Positions 17,895 to 28,100 are shown, numbered from the stretch's first letter. The stretch: 64,000 bases of DNA from Blautia glucerasea (GCF_020537505.1 NZ_JAJBMO010000003.1:186001-250000), one strand, 5' to 3'. The notes: generated by a model not told the origin, from the sequence alone. Numbers and translations are program-made.

Positions 17895-18800
17895 TCATTC
17901 CTGGAATTTCGGATCCTTCAGCAGATCCTCATAAAGCTCTTTATAAATAGCCGGGCGGAAATCTGTTTTTCCATCAATCAAGGAGTTTGGTTCAAACTTT
18001 TCTCTGGTTGCAAGGGTAAGATCAATGGTTGCCGTGTACATTTTTGCCTGGATTGCACGCGGGTCTGTAAATGGATAACCGGCAAAATATTCTGCTTCCC
18101 AGAAATTGGTGCTCGGCCCGATAATACTGGAGCCGCCCCAGAAAACATTGTATTTATCAGTTCCTGCAAGGTTTGCAGAAACGATATAGATCTGATTGGT
18201 AATGCAGCCGGCTTCCAGAGTGGTGGAGCCAAGAGCAATGCCGTGGCATTTGGCAAGTGCGGTACAGTTGATATACAGGCGGCAGCCCTTTGCAGCATAA
18301 TATCTCATCAATTCCTGGAAGCAATAGGAGTCATAGCAGATGGCCAGACCAACCGGTCCCCACGGAGTATCAAAGATGAAAGGCTTGCTGCCTCTGGTTG
18401 CCCAGTGTGGTTCTGGATAAGGAAGATGGATTTTCCGGTAAGCACCGATCACACCTAATGGTCCGCAGACACAGGCAGAGTTATAAATGGTAGAAGGATC
18501 CTTTTCATCCCGCTCCGGCATTCCGAAAGCTACATAAATGCCAAGCTTTTTCGTTAATTCTGCAATTTCCAGGGAAGAAGGTCCTGGTACTAATTCTGCC
18601 AGATGGGACTGCATCTTATCTGGTTTTGCTTTTTCTTCCTCATCATCATAACCGGTCAGGGCCATCTCCGGAAATACAACAAGATTGGAGCCTTCCGCTG
18701 CAGCGGCTTCAATATAACCTTTCATTTTATTCAGATTCGCTTCTTTGTCACCCCAGATAGCATGAAATGCAACAGTTGAAACTTTGATAACGTCTTTCAT
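17895..18800 (-). CDS. Carbon-nitrogen hydrolase of the nitrilase superfamily
   Basis: About 301 residues. The catalytic triad is visible: Glu in FPEMALTGY (about residue 44), Lys in YRKIHLPYPE (about 127) and Cys in GLAICYDSYCF (about 163). The family hydrolyses nitriles, amides or carbamoyl groups; the substrate is not identifiable. I choose the ATG at 18800 because GGGAG lies 9 nt away, whereas the ATG at 18806 would be only 3 nt from it. The leader carries a consensus promoter followed at once by a hairpin (next entry). Confidence 0.88.
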   Translation of the reverse strand: MKDVIKVSTVAFHAIWGDKEANLNKMKGYIEAAAAEGSNLVVFPEMALTGYDDEEEKAKPDKMQSHLAELVPGPSSLEIAELTKKLGIYVAFGMPERDEKDPSTIYNSACVCGPLGVIGAYRKIHLPYPEPHWATRGSKPFIFDTPWGPVGLAICYDSYCFQELMRYYAAKGCRLYINCTALAKCHGIALGSTTLEAGCITNQIYIVSANLAGTDKYNVFWGGSSIIGPSTNFWEAEYFAGYPFTDPRAIQAKMYTATIDLTLATREKFEPNSLIDGKTDFRPAIYKELYEDLLKDPKFQE

Positions 18801-18872
18801 AATCATTAGCTCCCTTCGTAATCTTTTGAAAATTTGATGAAATAAGTTCCGCCGGTAGAATTCTTTTTCTTA

Positions 18873-18957
18873 CATAAAAAGAGAGCACGAAGATGATCAT
18901 TAAGTACATCTTCGTGCTCGATGACTGCATTATAGTCCTGGGATTTCGCATTGTCAA
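18873..18957 (-). promoter_or_regulatory. Consensus promoter with an immediate terminator-like hairpin upstream of the nitrilase gene
   Basis: On the minus strand TTGACA (18957-18952), a 17-nt spacer and TATAAT (18934-18929) form a perfect SigA promoter. Transcription would start near 18922. From 18919 the RNA forms a perfect 13-bp hairpin, GAGCACGAAGATG/CATCTTCGTGCTC, followed by TCTTTTTATG. The hairpin therefore occupies the extreme 5' end of the transcript, about 70-115 nt before the start codon. Confidence 0.75.
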
Positions 18958-19121
18958 TCATTTTTTTGAAATAAATCATATTTTTTAACAATTAAGAACA
19001 GAAACGGAAATTAAGGCTGAAAATAAATACTGGCTTGAGAATCTTTTCATTTTATGTTACCATTTTTATATCTTTAAGCAGGGAAAATCTGTCTCTGCCA
19101 TAACCAAAAGGAGACCAGCGT

Positions 19122-20210
19122 ATGAAAAAAATATTAAAAGTCCTTGGAATCATATTAGGAGCAGTTCTGGTTTTGCTGGGCGGATATCTTATTTATCTGT
19201 TTGCAAGCTATCACCGCATCCCGGATAATCAGCAGCTGGAGGTAGAAACGGCCAGAAATCGTGAAGATACGGAGGAAAATAAACTTACCACAGACACAGA
19301 GTATTCAGCGCTGACCTATAATATTGGTTTCGGTGCATACACTCCGAATTTCAGCTTTTTCATGGATGGAGGAAAATCCTCCTGGGCGAAGAGCAAGGAC
19401 AGTGTTCTGGAAACGGTGCAGGGGGCAGGGGCGCTGGCAGCTTCTTATGCTCCGGATTTTGCCATGATCGAGGAAATCGACCTGGATTCCACAAGAAGCT
19501 ATCATGTAGATGAATATTCGATCTTAAAAGATCATTTCCCGGATTATTACTATGTATTTGCCCAGAACTATGATTCTGCTTTTTTATTTTACCCATTTAC
19601 CCAGCCACATGGCAGCAGCAAGTCTGGAATCGGCCTGTTTTCCAGATATCCGGTAACTTCAGCCCTTCGAAGAAGCTTCCCGGTATCCACCTCTTTTACC
19701 AAGTTTTTTGACCTGGACAGATGCTACAGCATTTCCAGGGTTCCGGTAGAAAATGGGAAAGAGCTGGTAATTTTCGCATTACATATGTCTGCTTATGGAA
19801 ACAGCGATGAGATCCGAAAAGGACAGATCGGTATGCTGGCTGCAGATATGGCAAAAGAATACGAAGCAGGCAATTACGTGCTCTGCGGCGGTGATTTTAA
19901 CCATGATCTGAAGGCAACAGAAGAAGATACTGGTAAAAGAGAATCCTGGGCTTATCCATTTCCACGGGAAGAGCTCCCAGAGCATTTTTCCTTCGGGATT
20001 GACCTTTTCACCCAGGAAGAACGTGAAAATCTCTGGAACAGTGCCAGAAATGCAGATATGGAGTATGTACCAGATGTGACCTATACCGTCACTTTGGATG
20101 GCTTTGTTATTTCAGACAACATTGAGTGCACTTCATACGAGGACATCAATACCGGATATTCCTATTCTGACCACGATCCGGTTTATATGAAATTTAAATT
20201 AAAAGATTGA
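19122..20210 (+). CDS. Membrane-anchored endonuclease/exonuclease/phosphatase-family protein
   Basis: 362 residues. An N-terminal hydrophobic helix (about residues 8-29) anchors or exports the protein. The EEP fold follows, with TYNIGFGAYTPNF near residue 66, the catalytic Glu in FAMIEEIDLDS near 115, HMSAYGN near 222, GGDFNHD near 256 and the terminal SDHDPVYMKF. The family hydrolyses phosphodiesters (nucleic acids, phosphoinositides, sphingomyelin). With an extracellular position a nutrient or envelope role is likely, but the substrate is unknown. Confidence 0.88.
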   Translation: MKKILKVLGIILGAVLVLLGGYLIYLFASYHRIPDNQQLEVETARNREDTEENKLTTDTEYSALTYNIGFGAYTPNFSFFMDGGKSSWAKSKDSVLETVQGAGALAASYAPDFAMIEEIDLDSTRSYHVDEYSILKDHFPDYYYVFAQNYDSAFLFYPFTQPHGSSKSGIGLFSRYPVTSALRRSFPVSTSFTKFFDLDRCYSISRVPVENGKELVIFALHMSAYGNSDEIRKGQIGMLAADMAKEYEAGNYVLCGGDFNHDLKATEEDTGKRESWAYPFPREELPEHFSFGIDLFTQEERENLWNSARNADMEYVPDVTYTVTLDGFVISDNIECTSYEDINTGYSYSDHDPVYMKFKLKD

Positions 20211-20222
20211 TACCTGATAATT

Positions 20223-20256
20223 ACAGCTTCTTTTGGAATGGAGAGGCTGTTTTTAT
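20223..20256 (+). terminator. Terminator after the EEP gene
   Basis: ACAGCTTCT and AGAGGCTGT pair with one G-U, followed by TTTTTAT. The next 150 bp to the UmuC-like start are AT-rich with no open frame. Confidence 0.7.
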
Positions 20257-20404
20257 CTTTCATCCCTTTTTTTAACTTCAAAAATATATTATAATGATAC
20301 CCGTATAGAAAAACTAAAAGTTGTTCGTGTTTGCACAATAAGACGATATATCATTATAATTATATAGATTACAGAATCGAGAGTTGGACAGGAATTATTT
20401 TATC

Positions 20405-21976
20405 ATGGAAAACGCAAAAAATGAAAAGAAGGAAAATAAAATTCACTCTATCCCCATCGGTCACACCTACCTATGCATAGATTTAAAATCCTTCTATGCC
20501 TCTGTAGAATGCCAGGAGCGTCACCTGGATCCCCTTACTACCAATCTGGTAGTAGCTGATCCCTCCCGTACCTCTAAGACCATCTGCCTTGCAGTTTCCC
20601 CTGCATTGAAGGCATACGGCATTTCAGGACGGGCGAGGCTTTTTGAAGTAGAGCAGCAGATAAAAAAAGCCAATCATATGCGTCAGCAGCATGCACCAGG
20701 TCATAGATTTACTGGTACCTCCTGCAATTCAGACCAGCTTTTTGCCCATCCCGAGTATGCCATTGGATACGTCACGGCGCCTCCAAGAATGTCACATTAC
20801 ATGGAAAAGAGTACTCAGGTTTATCAAATCTATCTAAAATACATTGCCCCGGAAGATATCCATATCTATTCCATTGATGAGGTATTTATTGATCTCACTT
20901 ATTATCTTCCTGCTTCCGGCAGATCCGCCCGTGATTTTGCCCGTGAAATAATCCTGGATGTGCTGGAGACTACAGGGATTACCGCTACAGCTGGAATCGG
21001 AACCAATCTTTATCTGGCAAAGATTGCCATGGATATTGTAGCCAAGCACATTTCGGCAGATGAACACGGTGTCCGGATCGCAGAATTGGACGAGATGAGC
21101 TATCGGCGCCAGCTGTGGAATCACCATCCCCTCACGGATTTCTGGCGGGTAGGAAGAGGCTATGCCAAAAAGCTGGAAGAGAACGGACTTTTTACCATGG
21201 GAGATATTGCACGTTGCTCCATTGGAAGACCAGGGGATTATTATAATGAAGAGCTTCTGTATAAGCTGTTTGGAATTAATGCAGAGCTCCTGATCGACCA
21301 CGCCTGGGGATGGGAGCCTTGCCAGATTTCCCACATCAAAGCCTACAAGCCAGAAGCCAACAGCATTTGCTCCGGGCAGGTTCTTCAATGTCCATACACG
21401 GCGGACAAGGCGCGGCTGGTGGTACAGGAAATGGCAGATATGCTCACCCTGGATCTGGTGGAGAAGAAGCTGGTGACAGACCAGATCGTACTTACAGTAG
21501 GCTATGACATTGAAAATCTGACAGATCCGGCAATACGGATGTGCTGCCACGGACCAGTTACCACAGATCATTATGGCCGTCAGGTCCCCAAACATGCCCA
21601 TGGCACAGAGAACCTTAAGAGCCAGACCTCCTCCACGAAATTGATCACAGAGGCTGTGATGCGTCTGTATGACCGGATCATAAACCCGGCATTGCTGGTC
21701 CGCAGAATTTACCTGACTGCCAATGACCTGATTCCGGAAGGGGAAGTGAGGCAGAAAGAAACCTGGGAGCAGTTGGATCTTTTTACAGATTATACAGCCA
21801 TAGAAGAGCAGAAAAAGGAAGATACCACCCTTCTGGAACGGGAAAAGAAAATGCAACAGGCCATGCTGGATATTAAGAAAAAATTCGGAAAAAATGCCAT
21901 TCTGAAGGGAATGAACCTTCTGGATGGAGCCACTGCAAAAGACCGGAATGGTCAGATCGGTGGGCATAAAGCGTAG
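20405..21976 (+). CDS. UmuC/UvrX-like Y-family DNA polymerase
   Basis: About 523 residues from the ATG at 20405 (a TTG at 20384 is possible). Palm motifs are CIDLKSFYASVECQ near residue 25 and YSIDEVFIDLT near 158, with the expected acidic residues. A helix-hairpin-helix thumb and long little finger follow. It is longer than DinB (about 410) and clearly a separate branch, resembling UvrX/YqjW-type polymerases of Bacilli. QLDLF near residue 455 is a good sliding-clamp motif. The YolD-like gene follows after 25 nt, the usual partner of this branch. Confidence 0.88.
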   Translation: MENAKNEKKENKIHSIPIGHTYLCIDLKSFYASVECQERHLDPLTTNLVVADPSRTSKTICLAVSPALKAYGISGRARLFEVEQQIKKANHMRQQHAPGHRFTGTSCNSDQLFAHPEYAIGYVTAPPRMSHYMEKSTQVYQIYLKYIAPEDIHIYSIDEVFIDLTYYLPASGRSARDFAREIILDVLETTGITATAGIGTNLYLAKIAMDIVAKHISADEHGVRIAELDEMSYRRQLWNHHPLTDFWRVGRGYAKKLEENGLFTMGDIARCSIGRPGDYYNEELLYKLFGINAELLIDHAWGWEPCQISHIKAYKPEANSICSGQVLQCPYTADKARLVVQEMADMLTLDLVEKKLVTDQIVLTVGYDIENLTDPAIRMCCHGPVTTDHYGRQVPKHAHGTENLKSQTSSTKLITEAVMRLYDRIINPALLVRRIYLTANDLIPEGEVRQKETWEQLDLFTDYTAIEEQKKEDTTLLEREKKMQQAMLDIKKKFGKNAILKGMNLLDGATAKDRNGQIGGHKA

Positions 21977-22001
21977 GGAAAACAAGGAGGGGAACCTTAT
22001 T

Positions 22002-22418
22002 ATGCCAGCATTACATGAATCCCATAAATACGACGACATCATAAATCTGCCCCACCATGTGTCAGGATCCCATCCGCAAATGGACATCATGGACCGGGCT
22101 GCCCAGTTTTCCCCCTTTGCGGCTCTTACTGGCTATGAAGCCGCAGCCAAAGAGACTCAGCGGCTAACACAGCCCAAGGTGGAACTGGATGAATCAGAGA
22201 AGCAGCTTCTGGACGAAAAATTTCATCAGCTGGAGGCGGAGCTTTCCAAGGCACCCGTGATAACCATTACCTATTTCATCCCGGATAAAAGAAAAGAGGG
22301 CGGTGCCTACCGCACCCTCTCCGGGAAAGTAAGGAAAATCGACTATTTCAAAAAGACGATCCAGATGGAGCAGGGCGAGTTGCTGCCTTTTGATGATATT
22401 TCAGATATTCAATTATAA
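22002..22418 (+). CDS. YolD-like family protein, partner of the UmuC-type polymerase
   Basis: 138 residues from the ATG at 22002, which has AAGGAGGGGAA before it; the frame stays open further upstream but overlaps the polymerase gene. The conserved core HHVSGSHPQMDIMDRAAQFSPFAAL near residue 19 and the later Tyr/Phe-rich strands match YolD-like proteins, thought to assist Y-family polymerases in SOS mutagenesis. Cytoplasmic, no membrane segment. Confidence 0.82.
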   Translation: MPALHESHKYDDIINLPHHVSGSHPQMDIMDRAAQFSPFAALTGYEAAAKETQRLTQPKVELDESEKQLLDEKFHQLEAELSKAPVITITYFIPDKRKEGGAYRTLSGKVRKIDYFKKTIQMEQGELLPFDDISDIQL

Positions 22419-22500
22419 GGAACATAAAAAATAGACAAATTTCCCAGAGTATGGTACTATGGGTTCATTCACGCTAAAGATGAGGAGTCAGGTTTGGATT

Positions 22501-24564
22501 ATGGAAAGAAAAACAAATCGAAAAACGATCAAACTGCGTACCGCACTTGTTTTTTGCGTTACTTTTGTTGTTGCAGTGATATTTGTCAGTATTTTAATTC
22601 AGAACCAGATTAAGGAAGAGAAGCTGAAAGCTGCCTATACAGCGGAATCCACGGTAAACCGGATCGAATCCCAGCTTGACCAGTATCTGGTTGCCTCTGA
22701 CTTTCTGAAAAATATTGTAGAAAATGGAAATACGCTGGATGATCAGACCTATTCTTCCCTGTGCAAGCTTTTACAGGACGATGCTCATGTAGTGGAAGCC
22801 TTTGAACTGGCGAAGGATGGGAAGGTGTCCCAGGTTTATCCCCTGGAGGAAAACGAAGAAGCCATTGGCCTTGATATGTTTACCCATCCAGAAAGAAAAA
22901 AGGAAGCCAATCTGGCCAAAGAGAGCGGCCAATATACCATTGCCGGACCTTTTGAACTGGTACAGGGAGGTACCGGCGCGCTGCTTTTTGATCCTGTGTA
23001 CACAAAAGATTCCAATGGAAACAAACAGTTCTGGGGATTTTCCCTGTTGGTTCTGAACTGGGATAAATTTGTGGAGAAGCTGAATTTGGATTCTCTGGAA
23101 ACAGCAGGTTACAATTATCAGATCTGGAAGCACAATATGAGTACGGATGAGGATGTGGCCATTACCCAATGTAGCAATGTAAATCTGCAATTTGCCCTGG
23201 AGGTTGCCTGTGATGTGCCAAATGATACCTGGTATGTAGAAATTTCCCCACACAACGGCTGGATCTCCAGTTTAATCCTATGTGGATACTTTTTCTTTGC
23301 CTCTGCTTTGGCGGCCCTGGTATCCTTTGGATACTGGCAGTTTGAGCAGCAGCGCTACAAAGACAGGATTTATGCACACAAAATCGAAAAAACAGCGGAA
23401 AAAGCCCGTCTTGCAAATGAGGCCAAGACTCGTTTTCTCTTTAATATGAGTCACGATATCCGGACACCTATGAACGCCATTATCGGTTTTTCAGAGCTTC
23501 TGGAAGAACATTTAGATGAGCGGGAAAAGGCAGCAAACTATATTCAGAAAATTAGAGCTTCCAGTGAGTTTTTGTTGGCACTGATAAACGATATGCTGGA
23601 AATGGCAAGAATCGAAAGTGGGAAAGCCACTTTAAATCCGGCTCCGATAAACTGCCGAAAGCTTATGAAATCCCTGGAAGCGGTTTTTGAACCAGCTACC
23701 ACCAAAAAACAGCTGGAATATTCCTGTGCGTTAAGTATAAACCACGATTATATTATATGCGATGAGACGAAGGTACGGGAAATAATCCTGAATATTCTTG
23801 GAAACTCCGTAAAATACACTCCGGATGGAGGAAAAGTTTCCTTAACTGTGACAGAGCTGCCTTCAGCAAAAAAAGGCTATGTTTCTGCCCGCATTGTGAT
23901 CGAAGACACTGGAATCGGAATGAGCCAGGAATACCTCCCCCATATTTTTGAGGAATTTACCAGGGAGCGGACCAGTACAGAGAGTAAAGTAGTAGGAGCC
24001 GGCCTTGGCCTTCCCATTGTAAAAGCCCTTATAGAATTAATGGAGGGAACCATCCAGGTGGAGAGTGAGCTTGGAAAAGGAACCAGGACTACCATTGAAT
24101 TGCCATTCCCCATTGCTACAGAAGAACAGATTGCATCTTTACAGCATCAGCCAGCAGAAGCTGAAAAAACAGCTTTCATAAGCAGACGGATTCTTCTGGC
24201 AGAAGACAATGATCTGAATGCAGAAATCGTCATCACGCTTCTGGAAGAACATGGCTTCCAGGTGGAACGGGCAGAGGATGGCCAGATCTGCATCAATATG
24301 CTGAAAACAAAGCCAGCAGATTATTATGATCTGATCCTGATGGATGTCCAGATGCCAAATAAAAACGGCTATGAAGCCTCCAGGATCATCCGTGAAATGA
24401 CAGGCCCCAAATCCCGGATTCCTATCATTGCCATGACTGCCAATGCCTTTGACGAAGACAAGAAGAAAGCCATGGGGGCCGGAATGAACGCCCATATTGC
24501 AAAGCCCTTTGACATTCAGATATTGTTGGATACAATGGAGCAGCTGATCTCGAAAAAAGTATGA
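22501..24564 (+). CDS. Hybrid sensor histidine kinase with CHASE-type extracellular domain
   Basis: About 688 residues (an in-frame ATG at 22459 is possible but has no ribosome site). Two membrane segments (about 13-33 and 257-280) flank an extracellular CHASE-like domain. Then HisKA with FNMSHDIRTPMNAIIGFSELL (phosphorylated His near residue 317), the ATPase domain (NSVKYTPDGG near 430, GAGLGLP near 500) and a C-terminal receiver (LAEDND near 566, phosphoacceptor Asp in LMDVQMP near 613). There is no HPt or DNA-binding output, so it must pass phosphate to another protein. Confidence 0.9.
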   Translation: MERKTNRKTIKLRTALVFCVTFVVAVIFVSILIQNQIKEEKLKAAYTAESTVNRIESQLDQYLVASDFLKNIVENGNTLDDQTYSSLCKLLQDDAHVVEAFELAKDGKVSQVYPLEENEEAIGLDMFTHPERKKEANLAKESGQYTIAGPFELVQGGTGALLFDPVYTKDSNGNKQFWGFSLLVLNWDKFVEKLNLDSLETAGYNYQIWKHNMSTDEDVAITQCSNVNLQFALEVACDVPNDTWYVEISPHNGWISSLILCGYFFFASALAALVSFGYWQFEQQRYKDRIYAHKIEKTAEKARLANEAKTRFLFNMSHDIRTPMNAIIGFSELLEEHLDEREKAANYIQKIRASSEFLLALINDMLEMARIESGKATLNPAPINCRKLMKSLEAVFEPATTKKQLEYSCALSINHDYIICDETKVREIILNILGNSVKYTPDGGKVSLTVTELPSAKKGYVSARIVIEDTGIGMSQEYLPHIFEEFTRERTSTESKVVGAGLGLPIVKALIELMEGTIQVESELGKGTRTTIELPFPIATEEQIASLQHQPAEAEKTAFISRRILLAEDNDLNAEIVITLLEEHGFQVERAEDGQICINMLKTKPADYYDLILMDVQMPNKNGYEASRIIREMTGPKSRIPIIAMTANAFDEDKKKAMGAGMNAHIAKPFDIQILLDTMEQLISKKV

Positions 24565-24750
24565 TTTTGGCTATCTTGATATTGGAAAAAGAAAAGTCTT
24601 GACAAATAAACGACCGCTTACTATATGTTTTCATAAAATCGAGCGAAGCGAAGATTCCAAAAGGTGGGGAGTGTCCCGCTTTTGAGGCGAATGCCCGGTA
24701 GTATATATACTTCCTGTCCCTGCTATTCTTAGCTCTCAGGTATTAAATAC
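24565..24750 (+). other. Intergenic stretch without recognised content
   Basis: Between the CHASE kinase and the next terminator. A locally GC-richer segment (about 24640-24710) stands out from AT-rich surroundings, but no open frame, tRNA or known RNA was recognised. Confidence 0.4.
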
Positions 24751-24786
24751 AAAAATGATCTGGAAAAATAACAGACCATTTTTTAA
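24751..24786 (+). terminator. Terminator upstream of the riboswitch promoter
   Basis: AAAAATGATCTG and CAGACCATTTTTT pair over most of their length around a short A-rich loop, ending in a T run. It probably ends transcription from the CHASE kinase. Confidence 0.7.
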
Positions 24787-24790
24787 TAGC

Positions 24791-24860
24791 AATTTTCTAT
24801 CAAAAATATACAAATTTTCTATCAAACATTATTGACATGTAAAAAACTTCATGGTATTTT
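24791..24860 (+). promoter_or_regulatory. Promoter of the riboswitch-kinase unit with two upstream direct repeats
   Basis: TTGACA at 24832, 17-nt spacer and TATTTT at 24855. Just upstream are two exact copies of AATTTTCTATCAAA (24791-24804 and 24813-24826), offset by 22 bp, about two helical turns. The second copy ends 5 bp before the -35, the usual place for an activator site. Confidence 0.65.
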
Positions 24861-24877
24861 TGCTTTTGAAAAAAGAA

Positions 24878-24968
24878 ATCATTTGAAGGCAAATCTGCTG
24901 AAAAGCAGGGACGCAAAGCCAAAAGGAGCTAAAGTCAGAAAGTTTGAACAGAAGAGATTCCGATACCT
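24878..24968 (+). ncRNA. Cyclic-di-GMP class I (GEMM) riboswitch
   Basis: The conserved aptamer core is present: AAGGCAAAT, a small stem CTGCTGAAAAGCAG with a GAAA-type tetraloop, GGGACGCAAAGCC, and a second arm AGGAGCTAAAGTC before the closing GATTCCGAT. Tetraloop and receptor regions and the GCAAAGCC junction match GEMM-I RNAs, which bind cyclic di-GMP (some bind cyclic AMP-GMP). A promoter lies upstream and a terminator hairpin downstream, so it should control transcription of the PAS kinase at 25143 by attenuation. Confidence 0.85.
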
Positions 24969-25008
24969 TTTATACTATATAGATGTGTGATTTTAAAGAA
25001 ATATAGTA

Positions 25009-25044
25009 GGGACACTGGCAGATTTTGGCAAGTGTCCTTTTTGT
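25009..25044 (+). terminator. Riboswitch expression-platform terminator
   Basis: GGACACT and AGTGTCC pair around GGCAGATTTTGGCA, followed by TTTTT. It lies about 40 nt after the aptamer and 100 nt before the kinase start, the correct place to abort the transcript depending on ligand state. I could not draw a complete antiterminator by eye. Confidence 0.75.
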
Positions 25045-25142
25045 ATGCAAAAATGGGTAACAAAACTAGCAGGGACAGGTTTTCTGTATACAGATAAAAG
25101 CAGGATGAAGAAGGCATAAGACGGAGAGAGGACTTTTATAAA

Positions 25143-28100
25143 ATGAAAAATTATGAAGACAAAATATATTCATTAGGTGAGACTGTAACGGGGCAGACAC
25201 AGGCCATGTCACAGGCCGTACAGAAAACACTGGAAAATAATGGCGGGGTAGGTATAATGACAGGATCTTATGACCAAAACCTGTCTATTTTGTCTGTGAA
25301 TAATCTGCTGTTGCATAGTACAGGATATACATTCGATACTTTCATGGAACAGACAAAAGGTTCATTGAGAAACTTCTTTTATGACGAGGAAGATATACTG
25401 GATCGAGACCGTTTTTTGCAGCTTCACGGAGCAGGGGAAGCACAGATCCTTACAGCAGACGGTACAGTGAAAAATGTACGGCTTTGTAAAGAGGATGCGA
25501 CAGATGAGGCGGGCAGACAGATCTGGGTTATGTCCGTACAGGTCAACTGGGATCATGTAAATTTGACACTGCTCAATGAGGCTATCTGTTCCGGCTTCTG
25601 GTATTTTGACTGTGACGAAAACAGTGAGATTGTGAATGCAAACTGGAGTCATGAATTCCGAAAAATGCTTGGCTATCATGACACTCTGGACTTTCCGAAT
25701 AAACTGGAATCCTGGTCAGATCTTCTGCATCCACAGGATAAAGAAAGAGTAATGGTGCAGCTTCAGGCGGCAATTAAGGATAAGACGAACCAGATAAAAT
25801 ACCAGGTAGAGTATCGTATGAGAATGAAGGATAATCAATACCAGTGGTTTCGGGCATCGGCAGAAGTAATACGCCGTCTGGATGGTTCTGCCAGCAGGAT
25901 TGCCGGGATTTTTATTAATATTGATGCGGAAAAAAAAGAGGCCATGCAGGCACAAAAATCTGCTGCTTTCCACAGGGCTTTTACGAAAGCAGACCTGTGT
26001 GAGTATTATGTGAATCTGGAAGCGAATACTTTTGATACCTTTAAGGTTGAACCGTCCCTGATGACCGTCTTTGAACAGAGTTATACGTGGGATGAATTGA
26101 TCCGGCATTTTGTGGATTCCTATGTTGTGGAGACAGATAAGAAGGCGGTATCCTCTTTTTACGACCGTGGTTATATTGCAGAAAGGCTGAAGGGTCTGGA
26201 AACCGAATTGGCTTTGGAGTGCCGTATCATTCTGAATGGAGAAGAACGATGGGTCCGCAATGTGGTCATACGTGGCGAAATAGAGGATTCAGAATATGCC
26301 ATGATCTTTCTGCGTGATATCACCGAGGCAAAGGTAGAGAGCGCACGGCATCTGCAGATGGCAGCGGATAATGCTTCCATGGAACAGCTGATTCAGAGTA
26401 TTGTGCGTCTGGTTGACCGCTTTGTTGTCTGTGATCTGGAAAATGACAGATATGAATTCTACAATCTGAATGGACAGATAATATATAAACCTCTGGGATT
26501 TTATCATGATTTTCAGATGCAGGTTCTTGAAAAATATAAGACACTGGAACCATTGGAAGCTATAGATATCCTGATAGCCCCGGATAATATTCGGAAAAAA
26601 CTGAAAAGTGAAAATGATATTTATAAGTTTGAGTATTGCAGCCTGGATGAAAAGACTTATAAAATCGCTTCTTATATTCCCTTGGAATGGAAGAATGGAA
26701 AGCTTGTAAAGGTATTGCTGGCATCCATGGATGTGACACAGGAGAAGAAAGCAGAGATTGAATCTCGTCAGGCACTGAAAGAGGCTTACCGGTCCGCAGA
26801 AAATGCAAATCGTGCGAAAACAGAATTCCTTTCTAATATGTCCCATGATATCCGGACACCAATGAATGCCATTGTGGGTCTGACGGCAATCGCAGGAGCA
26901 AATGTTGAGAGCCAGGACAGAGTCATTGAATGCCTCAGCAAGATCACAGAATCAAGCCGCCATCTGCTGGGGCTGATCAATGAAGTATTGGATATGGCAC
27001 GTATTGAAAGTGGAAAAATGACACTGGCACAGGAAGATTTCAATCTGTCAGAGCTGGTAGATAATCTTATTACACTTACGAAACCGGTGCTTGATGAACA
27101 TAAACATAATTTTGATATACACATCAATCATATTGAACATGAGGCTGTCTGTGGTGACAGCTTGAGGATTCAGCAGGTATTTGTGAATCTGATGAGTAAT
27201 GCGATCAAGTATACACCGGATGGCGGGAATATTATTTTTTCCATAGAGGAAAAGCCAAATGGATTTTCAGAACTTGGATGCTATGAATTTACGATTGAGG
27301 ATAATGGGATCGGTATGTCACCGGAATTCCAGAAAATCATGTTTGATCCGTTCAGCCGCGCGGATGACCACCGGACAACCAGAGTCCAGGGAACTGGTCT
27401 GGGAATGGCAATCAGCAGAAATATTGTGAACCTGATGAATGGCACTATTAAAGTGGACAGTACCTTGCACAAGGGAACTAAAATCACAGTAACAATTTAT
27501 CTGGAGCTTCAGGAAAAAGAAAAAGAACAGGACAAAAATCTGATGAATCTGCCAGTTCTGGTTGTGGATGATGATAAGACATGCTGTGAAAGTACAGTTG
27601 CCACACTGAAGGAAATCGGTATTATGGGTGAATGGGTTCTCTCTGGCAGGGAAGCGGTTGAGCGCTGTTATGCACGGCATGAGTTGAAAGATGATTACTT
27701 TGCTGTTATTTTAGACTGGAAGATGCCGGATATGGATGGCATAGAAACAGCCAGACAGATTCGGAAGCGGATAGGAAAAGAGATCACCATCATTGTACTG
27801 ACATCCTATGAATTCAGCGAAATTGAAGAAGAAGCAAAGGCGGCGGGCATAGATGCTTTTATTGCAAAACCGCTGTTCCGTTCCCGGCTGACGGCTACAC
27901 TGCGGCAGTTTACTTCAGGAAGGAAAGAAAAAACAGCGAGAAATTATCTGGAGAAGCTGTCAGAATCAGACTACACGGGAAAAAGGATTCTGCTGGTTGA
28001 GGATAATGAGTTGAACAGAGAAATTGCTGGTGAAATTTTGCAGATGACAGGGGCAGAAGTGGAAACGGCAGAAAATGGGAAAATTGCAGTTGAGAAAGTG

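Noticed and set aside
20290..20404. Possible LexA box upstream of the UmuC-like gene (TTGTTCGTGTTTGC)
   Set aside because: Only one half resembles the Gram-positive LexA site; the second half does not match, so SOS control is not supported from sequence.
22459..22500. Longer start for the CHASE kinase at 22459
   Set aside because: No ribosome site precedes that ATG, and the extra 14 residues add nothing recognisable; the ATG at 22501 gives the usual basic start before the first membrane helix.
24630..24720. GC-richer patch as a tRNA or other known RNA
   Set aside because: No TPsiC-like arm, conserved junction or convincing stem set could be found.
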